Notes: generated by a model not told the origin, from the sequence alone. 56,475 bases of DNA from Thermoplasmata archaeon (GCA_021797735.1 JAJZZE010000046.1:1-56475), one strand, 5' to 3'; positions 42,860 to 51,223 are shown, counted from the first letter of the stretch. Numbers and translations: made by a program.

Positions 42860-43996
42860 TTATTCCCTCTCAAATCTCCTGAATATTATTACCTCAAACA
42901 CAGCAAATATGATTGCCAGAGCAATGAATGCAATGAGATTAGAATACAGTGGTCCAATCGCAGGAGCCATAAGGGATGAAAGGCTCCGGTATGCAGTAAT
43001 CAGGGCAATAAGAAATAGAAATGAGGTAATAAGCCCCCATGATAAATTCTCGTTATTTTCCCGCTGCTTCGTAGCCTTTATATCAAGAAACTTCAGCTGT
43101 GCGTCAATTTTTCTTTTCAGCTTATCAAAATTACTGGTTTCAATCATTTTTTCAAGTATGGCGGAGTAACGGTCAGGAAGTGATGGATCTAATATTTCAT
43201 CTACCCTCAGTATTTCAAAGGTTGTATCCTCACGTAGCCTGTTTATTTCCTGTGACCCGATGGTTGATTTTTTGTCAATGGTTGTGGAAAGGTATTCTGT
43301 CTTTCCGTACAGGCTTAACCATGCATGCTGAAGCCTCTTTTCCAGATAAACATAATCATTAACATAATTATATCTGCCCGCAATCACGATAACACTGGAC
43401 CAGCTTATCAATCCTGTAACTCCGTTCCTGATATCTGAATTGTTGTTTTTAAGCCATTCAGCGCCTATAGGTGTAATCTTTTCTATTTCTTCAGTTTTTT
43501 CATCAAAATTAATGGAATCCTCTATCCCAACCATGGAAGGTTGAAATACTGCTTTGACAAGTTCCGGTTTTACCCACTCCTTATCTGGAAATGCATAGAC
43601 CGTAAAAACGTAGGACGTTGAGATATCGCATTTAATTCCAGATTTTATGGTAGACACAGCCGGATCTGTTCCATCAAGAAACTTTCTGTGCATTTCCCTT
43701 CTTTCAGCCAGTACACTGTATACCTGTTCTTCAGTAGAAAGGTTACTGTCAACTGTATGTTCTCTCGTTACAGTGATGATGCCGACATTTCCATCAAATA
43801 TATCAAGGTCGGCTACGGTATCTGATATTTCAGTTTTGAATGAAAACTTGGTTTCCCCAACAAGCAGGGACTCCTGAGGGCTTCTCTGCCTTACGGTTAA
43901 GTGCCCTTCATCCGCGGTAAAATTGTTAATATTAATATCCCCTACGCATGATAACTGAAAGGGTATCAAGCTTACTGTTTGATATGTTTCAGGCAT
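42860..43996 (-). CDS. Membrane-anchored protein of unknown function, partner of the isochorismatase-fold gene
   Basis: 378 residues. The N-terminal ~300 residues are soluble and charged, with a helix-rich part (about 215-300; KLKRKIDAQLKFLDIKATKQREN). Two closely spaced C-terminal membrane helices (about 315-335 and 345-370) follow, so the architecture recalls RMD1/DUF155 or CorA-like proteins, but without their motifs. The start overlaps the upstream isochorismatase-fold gene by 8 bp, so the two are coupled. Base composition is somewhat less AT-rich than in core genes. Confidence 0.65.
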   Translation of the reverse strand: MPETYQTVSLIPFQLSCVGDININNFTADEGHLTVRQRSPQESLLVGETKFSFKTEISDTVADLDIFDGNVGIITVTREHTVDSNLSTEEQVYSVLAERREMHRKFLDGTDPAVSTIKSGIKCDISTSYVFTVYAFPDKEWVKPELVKAVFQPSMVGIEDSINFDEKTEEIEKITPIGAEWLKNNNSDIRNGVTGLISWSSVIVIAGRYNYVNDYVYLEKRLQHAWLSLYGKTEYLSTTIDKKSTIGSQEINRLREDTTFEILRVDEILDPSLPDRYSAILEKMIETSNFDKLKRKIDAQLKFLDIKATKQRENNENLSWGLITSFLFLIALITAYRSLSSLMAPAIGPLYSNLIAFIALAIIFAVFEVIIFRRFERE

Positions 43997-44543
43997 GCAG
44001 GGTTACTCTCCTGAGAAATTCATCAGCACTATCATAAACATGATCCTTGCCGAGAACCTTTCTTGCAATTCTAAGCCCTGCCTCCTGACCATCTTTCCCA
44101 TATGTACTTCCAACTAATTCGGCAATTATCCAGGAGTTTATACCCCTATCAAAGGCATCCATTGCTGTCTTTATTACAGAGGCATCGGTCTCAACACCGG
44201 TTATAAGAAGTTCATCAACCCTTTTTGACCTGAGTTCCTTCCAGAAAGAGGGCGGCATACCGTATGTTCTCCTTCTGAATACCGGAAACTGTCCATGGTT
44301 AAATGGTGAAATAGCCTGTGTATCTCCCTTATCTGTAAAACCATCCCACCATGGAAGAAATTTTCTGAATTTTGATTTTGGTGTATTGCTGAAGGTTGCT
44401 ATTACCGTACTATTATTAAGTCCGTAATCAGAAATGAAAGACCATATCCTTTCGAAGAGTTTTTCAGTATGGTTATTTATCCATCCCTTCTGGGGGTCTA
44501 TTACTAAAACCGTAAATTTTCGGTTGCTATCCATGGAAAGCAA
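43989..44543 (-). CDS. Isochorismatase-fold protein lacking the catalytic cysteine
   Basis: 184 residues (MDSNRK at 44534 is an alternative start). The fold is recognised by VLVIDPQKGW, FPVFRRRTYGM and LITGVETDASVIKTAMDAFDRG. In nicotinamidase-type hydrolases the triad is Asp, Lys, Cys. Here the Asp remains (D16), the Lys position appears to be Arg and the Cys position is Ala (TDASV). True isochorismatases such as EntB also lack the Cys, so the protein may act on vinyl ethers, or be a regulatory relative. It forms an operon with the membrane protein downstream. Confidence 0.75.
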   Translation of the reverse strand: MLSMDSNRKFTVLVIDPQKGWINNHTEKLFERIWSFISDYGLNNSTVIATFSNTPKSKFRKFLPWWDGFTDKGDTQAISPFNHGQFPVFRRRTYGMPPSFWKELRSKRVDELLITGVETDASVIKTAMDAFDRGINSWIIAELVGSTYGKDGQEAGLRIARKVLGKDHVYDSADEFLRRVTLHA

Positions 44544-44758
44544 TCTAATTAAGATTATTTAAACTTTGCCCCATTCTCTATGGCAATTTCTTCCGTTGTT
44601 ATATATCTCTTTGCTCTAATGGAGATTTCCTTTCTACTCAGATGGAAACTCTAAAGGAAATTTTGTGAATTGCGAATATTTCCACTTAGCAACCACACAC
44701 TTATGACTTAAGCAGGCAACTCAAGTTTATTTCTAACAAAAAAATGATGGGAGATATA

Positions 44759-44905
44759 TTAATCCTTATCTTTCTTATCGCCTTTATACTCGTCATTGTT
44801 TGGATTATCTTGGTCTGAATGGTTGTCCCTATCATATTCTTCCTTGGTTTTTTCAGGGTCGCCGTCTTTGTGCCCTTGTCCACTTTTTTTTGATATAAAA
44901 CTCAC
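44759..44905 (-). CDS. Small, highly hydrophilic ORF
   Basis: 48 codons from GTG 44905, with AGAGGTG overlapping the start region. The product is almost all charged and polar: SKKSGQGHKDGDPEKTKEEY, then alternating Asp, Asn and Lys. It is probably intrinsically disordered. The alternative minus frame in the same place is basic and hydrophobic and looks like a shadow. The ORF may be a real small protein of the disordered class. Confidence 0.4.
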   Translation of the reverse strand: MSFISKKSGQGHKDGDPEKTKEEYDRDNHSDQDNPNNDEYKGDKKDKD

Positions 44906-45220
44906 CTCTAATTTTAATCCTCTTATTATATATTAATTTTGTTATATATTCTATGACTGTAATATACAGTTAGGAAAATAATAATTTTTTATGTTATTTC
45001 TTAATGGTTTGCCTGTCCGGCTAACAATTCCGGCTAACAATTTCATGTAGGATATAGCCTTGCTCCACAATAAATTATAATGGAGACGTTGATATTTTCC
45101 ATACTGGAAATTAAGACTGCTATCAAAATCTAACGAGCAATTGCCGCTATGGCCCATTCTATTGGTGATTATTAAACTTATTTTTTGAATCAAGATTGAA
45201 TTTTATAAATAAAATTGGGA

Positions 45221-45408
45221 TTCCAAAAGAACCTTTCTAAGAGACCACATTATGGCGCAGGAAAAATTATGAGCTATGTGTTACTGAAAAACACTATGTT
45301 TCTAACGTCAGATAATAGTCATAGAAAGGGTACTATAGCGATCATTAACCGTTATTTCTTTTGCGAAAAAATTGATAGAGACCCATAATTTTCCTGATTC
45401 TTTTGGAA
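45221..45408. repeat. Imperfect inverted repeat, possible decayed MITE
   Basis: The left part has TTCCAAAAGAA (45221-45231) followed by CAGGAAAAATTATG (45258-45271). The right part has, reading back, the same two blocks: CATAATTTTCCTG (45384-45396) and TTCTTTTGGAA (45398-45408). The left arm has an extra ~26 nt between the two blocks. A separate pair of direct repeats (CAGATAAT...CATAGA) is at 45309-45325 and 45507-45523. Confidence 0.4.
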
Positions 45409-45565
45409 GAAGTATTATAATGAGATTTACATGACACGCAAATTTGAATTAGAAACCCTGTAGATTTGCTGGTACACAGTGCATATAGACGCCAAATTTC
45501 CAACACCAGATAATCACCATAGACCTAAAGCAAAAAATTAAATATTAATATATAATAGATTGCTT

Positions 45566-45892
45566 ATGACAAATAATATTAATGAATGCCCCCACTGTTC
45601 CTCCCGCATGATTAAAAAACTTGCCCCTTTCTATTACCATGGTACATACATTGGACTATTTGAAGCATATGTCTGCGATTTCTGCAAAAGAAAATACTTC
45701 ACTGAAAAAGCTTATAAGGAGATTATGGCAACCCCAACTTCAATGGATGATTTCCTGCCTTTTATAGAAGTTAACAGCAACATGCCACAGCCGAATAAAA
45801 CACCACATTTCATAGATATTATATCAATATCTGATAGCAATAAGAATATTTTAATCACCAGCAAAGAGAGCCAAAATTCTATTACTTCATAG
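45566..45892 (+). CDS. YgiT/MqsA-type zinc-finger protein, putative antitoxin
   Basis: About 108 residues from ATG 45566. The N-terminal two-CxxC zinc domain (CPHCSSRM...YVCDFCKRKYFTEKAYKEI) is typical of YgiT/MqsA-type proteins, which often pair with small RNase-like toxins. The C-terminal part (about 55-108) has no helix-turn-helix signature that could be recognised. It is first in a three-gene cluster with short spacers (13 and 21 bp), and a promoter-like AATATTAATA sequence lies about 20-25 nt upstream. Confidence 0.6.
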   Translation: MTNNINECPHCSSRMIKKLAPFYYHGTYIGLFEAYVCDFCKRKYFTEKAYKEIMATPTSMDDFLPFIEVNSNMPQPNKTPHFIDIISISDSNKNILITSKESQNSITS

Positions 45893-45905
45893 AAGGAGAT
45901 AATTC

Positions 45906-46391
45906 ATGGCACAAAGTAACATTACACCGGAAAACGCAGAAGACTTGGAATTCAGGATTTCAAAGTTTGATTACAACCAGTATCAGATTGATATCGATGT
46001 GGCTAAAGGGATATTAAGAGTAGCCCCTATACCTTTGAAAATCTTTAAAATAAAGGAAACGTTTAATAATGAGCCTAAATTTATCATGCAGTCTGTAAAC
46101 ATAACTTCATTTGTTAACAAGGGAGGGCATGGCATTCCTAATAATATAACACAGGAGGATATAGAAAACTCACATGGTATTGAAATTACAGATAGTTTAG
46201 ATGTTATATACGAGCCTTATAACATCTATATGACAACTAATATTAAACCTGCTTTTTCTATTAGGGCAAAATCTACTGTGATAAAAGCTGAGATTTTCCA
46301 TGACCGGTTAGATTATTACGGCAACCCATTTTTTAAAATTCAGATTAGCACCGCCATTAGCTATGCACTTGCAAAAGAGCCTTTTAGATAA
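45906..46391 (+). CDS. Hypothetical protein of a zinc-ribbon/DUF4258-like operon
   Basis: 161 residues, with a strong Shine-Dalgarno (AAGGAGATA about 8 nt upstream of the ATG). No family was recognised. The pattern of alternating hydrophobic strands (YQIDIDVAKGILRVAPIPL; KFIMQSVNITSFV; IEITDSLDVIYEPYNIYMTTN; FFKIQISTAISYAL) suggests an all-beta domain, perhaps a chaperone or SecB-like fold. SecB-like chaperones are known helpers in some toxin-antitoxin systems (family knowledge); the match is inference only. Confidence 0.5.
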   Translation: MAQSNITPENAEDLEFRISKFDYNQYQIDIDVAKGILRVAPIPLKIFKIKETFNNEPKFIMQSVNITSFVNKGGHGIPNNITQEDIENSHGIEITDSLDVIYEPYNIYMTTNIKPAFSIRAKSTVIKAEIFHDRLDYYGNPFFKIQISTAISYALAKEPFR

Positions 46392-46412
46392 TATCATTAC
46401 ATTCGGTGAACA

Positions 46413-46661
46413 ATGTCAAATCCATGGAAAGACTGCAAATTGATATTCGATGAGAATGAGGGCCATTTCATAGAAAGAATGAAAGACAGATCTTATTCTG
46501 GTCCAGATTTTAGGGAATTCCTGTTAAATAGTTCAAAAAGGCCAGTATCGAAGAAGAAAGTATGTGGGCAGGATTATGAAGTAGTATACTGTGGTTGGAC
46601 AATAAAATGCAAATTAAGGTGCTGCAATATAGTCATGGGGACATTGTATAGGTCTAGATGA
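46413..46661 (+). CDS. DUF4258-like small protein, putative toxin
   Basis: 82 residues. The N-terminal FDENEGHFIERMKDRSYSGPDFREFLLNS resembles the H-x-x-x-R-M-x-x-R core of DUF4258/RelE-like toxins. A beta-hairpin region follows (DYEVVYCGWTIKCKLRCCNIVMGTLYR). Such proteins commonly pair with YgiT-type zinc-finger antitoxins; the zinc-ribbon gene lies two genes upstream. The start follows GGTGA. It could be an RNase; no catalytic residues can be fixed. Confidence 0.5.
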   Translation: MSNPWKDCKLIFDENEGHFIERMKDRSYSGPDFREFLLNSSKRPVSKKKVCGQDYEVVYCGWTIKCKLRCCNIVMGTLYRSR

Positions 46662-46788
46662 AAGTATAAAAATATCTTATGCCCATAAATTCCACACATT
46701 CTGATTAACTATTAATGATGGGAATGGTTGATAACCTATTAAGTAAGGCTAAAGATACACCTCCATTTATAAATTAAGTGCTACAGAA

Positions 46789-46905
46789 ATGGTTTATTAA
46801 TTAATTGATACCAGTGTATTTTTTGACATAATATATGAAAAAAGATCCAGGCATAAAAATGCAATAAAATTTTATAAAAAATTTAAAAATTATGAATTAA
46901 CTTGA
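46789..46905 (+). pseudogene. PIN-domain (VapC) N-terminal remnant
   Basis: After an in-frame stop, the frame reads LIDTSVFFDIIYEKRSRHKN and then AIKFYKKFKNYELT, ending in a stop. This is the standard start of a PIN toxin (I-D-T-S first-Asp motif), preceded by MVY and a nonsense codon. The rest of the domain is missing. An old toxin gene has decayed here. Confidence 0.55.
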
Positions 46906-46968
46906 CTCCACCACTTTGACGATAAATCTATAAACTCAGATCTATCAAGGCTATGGCTACTGCAATGA

Positions 46969-46978
46969 CTTTATATAT
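46969..46978 (+). promoter_or_regulatory. TATA box of nreA
   Basis: CTTTATATAT is centred about 25 nt before the ATG at 46999, fitting leaderless transcription. Confidence 0.5.
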
Positions 46979-46998
46979 CCAGATACATTATTAATATA

Positions 46999-48231
46999 AT
47001 GACCAGAAAATTAATAAAGATACCACCGGAATTATGCATAAAATGCAGGGGATCAAAGATGCTCTGCGGTTTAACCTACTGCCCTGTAAATATTACAAAT
47101 AATATTAAAAGGGTATATTCATTCCCGGGAAATAATATAAGTGGGTCATCACCACCATCATTATTTGTCGGCAAATACGGTTATCCAAAAATAGGTGTAT
47201 ATCCGGCACTGCCACCATTTAAGGGCGATACATCGTATATGGAGGATGAGAATAAATGGTTATCGATGAACATAAATGACTTCATAGAGGCAAGGTTATC
47301 ATTATTAAGGGGAAAAATCAATGTAAATATTGATGATGCTAAAAATCCTGATTATAAACTGCAGGAGATCCAGTTAACATCATTATCCGGAAAACCCGTT
47401 GATATAGAAATGGTTACTGAAAAATCATTCAATAAGAATATCGTTCTGGATGAGAATATCACACCTATGGGGCCATCATCAGGCATAAAAAATATAAAAT
47501 ATGATAATTATAAAATAGACAATAGAATAGAAAAGGTGTATTATGATGGTGATTTAAAGGCGGATGATGCCATGATAAACCTGTATAGAAAGGGCATGAG
47601 CATAAATAACATATCAAAGGCACTGAGCATAGGTTCAATGGGAATAAAGGGTAACAGGAAAATAGTTCCAACAAGATGGTCTATAACTGCAGCAGATAAA
47701 AACATCTCTGACAATATTGTGGATAAGATTAAGGATTATAGTTCAATAGATGAGTATTATGTATATGTAAGAAGTGTGAATAAAAATTTATTTATAGGAA
47801 TATTAACACCGGGAAACTGGATGTTTGAGTGGGGTGAATCATGGTTTCCAGGAACAACATGGAATTATTTCAGCAATGATTACCATATAGAGCTGGATTA
47901 TGAGGGGTATTATGGAAGAAAAACCTATCCCGATATAGGTGGATGTTACTATTCATCAAGACTTGGTGTTGCCGAGAAATTTGATGAGATGAAAAGGTCA
48001 GGCAGGGCAATACTGTGGCGTGAGATTTATAACGGTTTCAATATACCCTTAGGTGTATGGTATGTCAGGGACAACATAAGAGAATTATTTAAGGCTAAAC
48101 CAGAGAAATTTGATAATATAGATGATGTGATAAAATATGTATCTAAATTTACAAGGGCAGATATAAATGAGTGGGTAAGGAAATCGTATAATATTAAAAA
48201 TATAAAAAGCAACCTGGATGTTTTTCTATGA
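46999..48231 (+). CDS. nreA: Archaeal DNA repair protein NreA
   Basis: 410 residues. A zinc-binding CIKCRGSKMLCGLTYCP opens the chain. The DUF650 region (about 40-200) and DUF651 region (about 200-400, with WGESWFPGTTWNYF and GGCYYSSRLGVAEKFDEMKR) complete the family. NreA proteins act in archaeal DNA damage tolerance and carry a C-terminal PCNA-interaction motif. The last residues here, SNLDVFL, keep its L-x-x-F spacing but lack the leading Gln. The stop overlaps the next gene by 4 bp (ATGA). Confidence 0.92.
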   Translation: MTRKLIKIPPELCIKCRGSKMLCGLTYCPVNITNNIKRVYSFPGNNISGSSPPSLFVGKYGYPKIGVYPALPPFKGDTSYMEDENKWLSMNINDFIEARLSLLRGKINVNIDDAKNPDYKLQEIQLTSLSGKPVDIEMVTEKSFNKNIVLDENITPMGPSSGIKNIKYDNYKIDNRIEKVYYDGDLKADDAMINLYRKGMSINNISKALSIGSMGIKGNRKIVPTRWSITAADKNISDNIVDKIKDYSSIDEYYVYVRSVNKNLFIGILTPGNWMFEWGESWFPGTTWNYFSNDYHIELDYEGYYGRKTYPDIGGCYYSSRLGVAEKFDEMKRSGRAILWREIYNGFNIPLGVWYVRDNIRELFKAKPEKFDNIDDVIKYVSKFTRADINEWVRKSYNIKNIKSNLDVFL

Positions 48232-49046
48232 GAAATTTAATTATAAAGGAGGTAAATGCCAGATACGCACTTGGCAAATCAAGAATGAAGGAATTAAACT
48301 ATGTATTCAATCCATATAGCGGATGTTTACACGGATGTTTATACTGCTATGCAATTGATTATTCAGGCAATGCTATAGCTGATAACTGGGGAAATATCAT
48401 ATATGTTAAGGTAAATATTATAGATTTACTGAAGAGGGAAATAAATAAGAATATAAGGGGAATAGTAGGTATATCAAGCATAACAGATCCATATATAGCT
48501 ATAGAGGCAAGATATAAATTGACCAGAAATGCCATAGAAATACTATATAAAAATGGTTTTTATGTTACAGTACAGACAAAATCACCATTGATTTTAAGGG
48601 ATATGGATATACTGCATCATAATAATATAGATGCGGGAATAACCATAACCACATTAAATAAAAAAATAAGTGATTTAATCGAACCATATGCACCATCACC
48701 TGAATCAAGAATGAATACACTGGTTAAATTAAAAAACAATAATATTAAAACATGGCTATTTTTAGGTCCGGTAATAAGAAATATAAATGATGGCATTGAT
48801 AATATAGAAAAAATAATAAAATCTGCATCGGAATATAATATCAGGATAATATACGATAAATACAATAATTATAACGGTGCATCCAGATATATGAAAAGTG
48901 TAAATTATTTATTAAGTGATAATAAATGGTGGAATAACATTGAAAGTAATATTATAAGGTTATGCGGTGAATATGGCGTTGAATGCACTGATGAGAATAA
49001 TGAAAAGGAATATGAGATGAATAAGATTCAGAAAAAACTATTCTAA
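48228..49046 (+). CDS. Radical SAM protein, SplB/DNA-photolyase-like
   Basis: 272 residues. The radical SAM cluster motif CLHGCLYCYA (C-x3-C-x2-C) is near residues 32-41, preceded by ELNYVFNPYSG. Downstream, GISSITDPYIAIEARYKLTR and TVQTKSPLILRDMDIL match the SplB-related (COG1533) family. That family is suspected to repair DNA lesions. The start overlaps nreA by 4 bp, so the two repair proteins are translationally coupled, a pairing also known from other archaea. The C-terminus carries no extra domain. Confidence 0.88.
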   Translation: MRNLIIKEVNARYALGKSRMKELNYVFNPYSGCLHGCLYCYAIDYSGNAIADNWGNIIYVKVNIIDLLKREINKNIRGIVGISSITDPYIAIEARYKLTRNAIEILYKNGFYVTVQTKSPLILRDMDILHHNNIDAGITITTLNKKISDLIEPYAPSPESRMNTLVKLKNNNIKTWLFLGPVIRNINDGIDNIEKIIKSASEYNIRIIYDKYNNYNGASRYMKSVNYLLSDNKWWNNIESNIIRLCGEYGVECTDENNEKEYEMNKIQKKLF

Positions 49047-49091
49047 CAATTTTGGTCGAAATATTTAATTGGTAGGTGTCTATAATAGTTA

Positions 49092-49580
49092 ATGGAATGC
49101 TTAAACGAAGTAGATGTCACTGAAGTTGGAAAATATTATATCAAATCTGAAATTTCAAAAAACTTAGATTATAACTCCTTAGATTATATAGATACATACA
49201 ACAAAGAAAAAACAAAAGATTGTGTATGTGAACTTTCTAACAAAAGGAATAATGAAGTTTATAAACGTTTATATTGTGAAAAATATGTGTGGAAGAAATG
49301 CAAATTGAATTCAAATGAAATAAAACTTTCCCATGTGAATAGCAAGGTTAATGAATGCTTGGAAAAAGCTGAATTTAAACTTAATTGTTTATCCCAATTA
49401 ATGAAATATAATGAGAATTTAAGAAATGAATTTTGTGATTATGGAAAGGAAATAGTACATAAGACATTAATAGGAATTGTAGAATGTAATGGCAAAGTAA
49501 GAATTATAGACGGAATTCACAGGGCTGTAATTTTATTTAATAGAGGCAAAAGAAAATTTTGCTGCTATATTGGATTCTAA
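49092..49580 (+). CDS. Cys-rich protein with a ParB/Srx-like motif
   Basis: 162 residues with about a dozen cysteines. The C-terminal TLIGIVECNGKVRIIDGIHRAVILFNRG has the D-G-x-H-R core of ParB/sulfiredoxin-like domains. These bind or hydrolyse nucleotides, or act as partition or kinase modules. The Cys-rich middle could bind metal or form disulfides. It lies just before the end of the rml operon on the opposite strand (convergent). No firm family assignment. Confidence 0.5.
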   Translation: MECLNEVDVTEVGKYYIKSEISKNLDYNSLDYIDTYNKEKTKDCVCELSNKRNNEVYKRLYCEKYVWKKCKLNSNEIKLSHVNSKVNECLEKAEFKLNCLSQLMKYNENLRNEFCDYGKEIVHKTLIGIVECNGKVRIIDGIHRAVILFNRGKRKFCCYIGF

Positions 49581-49596
49581 AAAGAAAATCATTTAA

Positions 49597-50568
49597 TCAA
49601 AATTTACTGTATAGATCTACATCATTTAATGAATTATTCCACCATTCCTTATTATTTTTATACCATTCTATAGTTCTCATTAATCCCTCATCTATATTTA
49701 TTTCAGGTTCAAATCCTAATTTATTTATTTTAGAAGAATCAAGAGAATATCTTAAGTCATTTCCAGGCCTATCATTTACATATTCTATTAAATTATAATT
49801 TTTATCCATTAAATCTAATATTTTTTTAACAATTTCTATATTCTCCAGTTCTATTTCAGATCCGATATTGTATATTTCTCCCTTTTTGCCATTATTTATT
49901 ACATTTAATATGCCTTTTACATTATCTTCCACATAAAGCCAGTCCCTTTTATTTTTGCCATTGCCATATACAGGTATTTTCCTATTCAATAGTGAATAAA
50001 TAATTGTTTTAGGAATTAGTTTCTCAGGAAACTGGTAAGGACCATAATTATTGGAGCTCCTTGTAATATTTACATTTAAATCATAGGTTTTATAATAAGA
50101 TAATATCAATAAATCTGCAGATGCTTTGGTAGCACTGTAGGGATTATTTGGATTTAAGCATGAATTCTCATCAAATTTTTTATTTATTGCATTTCCATAA
50201 ACCTCATCCGTTGAAATATGCACAAATTTTTCTATATTTTTGTTTTCTTTTATATAGTTTAAAATATTGTATACACCATAAATATTGGAGTTGAGAAAAT
50301 CATCTGCATTTAATATTGATCTATCTACATGTGATTCTGCTGCAAAATTTACTATTATGTCTATATCTTCCAATGCATTATAGATATCATTTTTATTGTA
50401 TAGGTCACCTTTAATGAATTTGATATTATCGTTTTTTAAATTGTTAATATTGGATGCATATGTTAATTTGTCAAATACTGTTACATTATAATTATCATTT
50501 TTTAATAAATGTTTAACAAAATTTGTTCCTATGAAACCATAGCCACCTGTTACTAAAATATTCTTCAT
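49597..50568 (-). CDS. rmlB: dTDP-glucose 4,6-dehydratase
   Basis: About 323 residues from the internal ATG at 50568 (MKNILVTGGYGFIGTNF); the frame is open upstream. The NAD-binding GGYGFIG and the catalytic YSATKASAD (Tyr-x3-Lys) are present, with STDEVYG and RSSNNYGPYQFPEKLIP. It makes dTDP-4-keto-6-deoxyglucose. Last gene of the rmlA-D-C-B operon. AT-rich relative to the neighbouring genes, as often seen in surface polysaccharide loci. Cytoplasmic. Confidence 0.93.
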   Translation of the reverse strand: MKNILVTGGYGFIGTNFVKHLLKNDNYNVTVFDKLTYASNINNLKNDNIKFIKGDLYNKNDIYNALEDIDIIVNFAAESHVDRSILNADDFLNSNIYGVYNILNYIKENKNIEKFVHISTDEVYGNAINKKFDENSCLNPNNPYSATKASADLLILSYYKTYDLNVNITRSSNNYGPYQFPEKLIPKTIIYSLLNRKIPVYGNGKNKRDWLYVEDNVKGILNVINNGKKGEIYNIGSEIELENIEIVKKILDLMDKNYNLIEYVNDRPGNDLRYSLDSSKINKLGFEPEINIDEGLMRTIEWYKNNKEWWNNSLNDVDLYSKF

Positions 50569-50662
50569 GGTTTGTGATATAAAATATAAATATAAAATTA
50601 TGCCATTCAATTTTTAAAAATGGCTTTTAATTATTATATAAAATTATTATTTATTATTATAA

Positions 50663-51223
50663 TTAAGACCATGTACTTTTTAAATCCTTTTCAATATCTT
50701 TTAGCATTGGTAGTTTTAGATCCTTTTCTGACATAATAGGAGAATCTACAACCCATTTTACGGAAATCTCTTTATCATTCCATACAATGCCGCACTCAGA
50801 ATTTTTATCAAATTCATCAGTAACTTTATAAATTACATGCGAGTCTTCCAGTGCAAGAAATCCATGTGCAAAACCTGGAGGAATCCACAGCATTTTATTA
50901 TTTTTATCTGATAATATTTCATACACATACTGTTTATAATACATTGAATTGGACCTTAAATCCACAGCCACATCCATTATTTTACCACTAATAACAGAAA
51001 CTAATTTCCCCTGTTCGTGTGGACATTTCTGAAAATGTAGACCCCTCAATGTATTTTTAACAGAAAATGAATGGTTATCCTGTACAAAATCCAATTTAAT
51101 CCCTATATCATAAAAACTGCTTTTTTTATAGGTTTCCTGAAAATAACCTCTATTATCATTAAATGACTTAACTTCTATAACTTTTATATCTGGTATTTCC
51201 TTGTTTTGTATTTCAAATGGCAT
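50663..51223 (-). CDS. rmlC: dTDP-4-dehydrorhamnose 3,5-epimerase
   Basis: 186 residues, cupin fold. Signatures include VKSFNDNRGYFQETYKKSSF, FVQDNHSFSVKNTLRGLHFQ, the catalytic His in RGLHFQKCPHEQGKL and the Tyr-containing IPPGFAHGFLALED. It epimerises C3 and C5 of dTDP-4-keto-6-deoxyglucose. Third gene of the operon in transcription order, 11 bp after rmlD. Length is standard for the family. Confidence 0.93.
   Translation of the reverse strand: MPFEIQNKEIPDIKVIEVKSFNDNRGYFQETYKKSSFYDIGIKLDFVQDNHSFSVKNTLRGLHFQKCPHEQGKLVSVISGKIMDVAVDLRSNSMYYKQYVYEILSDKNNKMLWIPPGFAHGFLALEDSHVIYKVTDEFDKNSECGIVWNDKEISVKWVVDSPIMSEKDLKLPMLKDIEKDLKSTWS

Larger units (their letters stand above)
44544..45559. other. 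Kilobase stretch of low coding density
   Basis: Two frames can be entertained: a 48-codon minus-strand ORF (44759-44905, given separately) and an 80-codon minus-strand frame (44951-45193) that looks unconvincing. A 9-bp inverted repeat (ATTTCCTTT/AAAGGAAAT near 44625-44660) lies upstream of the isochorismatase-fold gene. A larger inverted repeat at 45221-45408 is listed separately. The stretch may hold old mobile-element sequence. Confidence 0.4.

Noticed and set aside
42786-43169. 127-codon plus-strand ORF downstream of the amidohydrolase
   Set aside because: It is opposite the C-terminal part of the 378-residue gene, whose membrane helices read clearly on the other strand.
44951-45193. 80-codon minus-strand ORF
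   Set aside because: No recognisable domain, no ribosome binding site, and the region holds repeats; likely non-coding.
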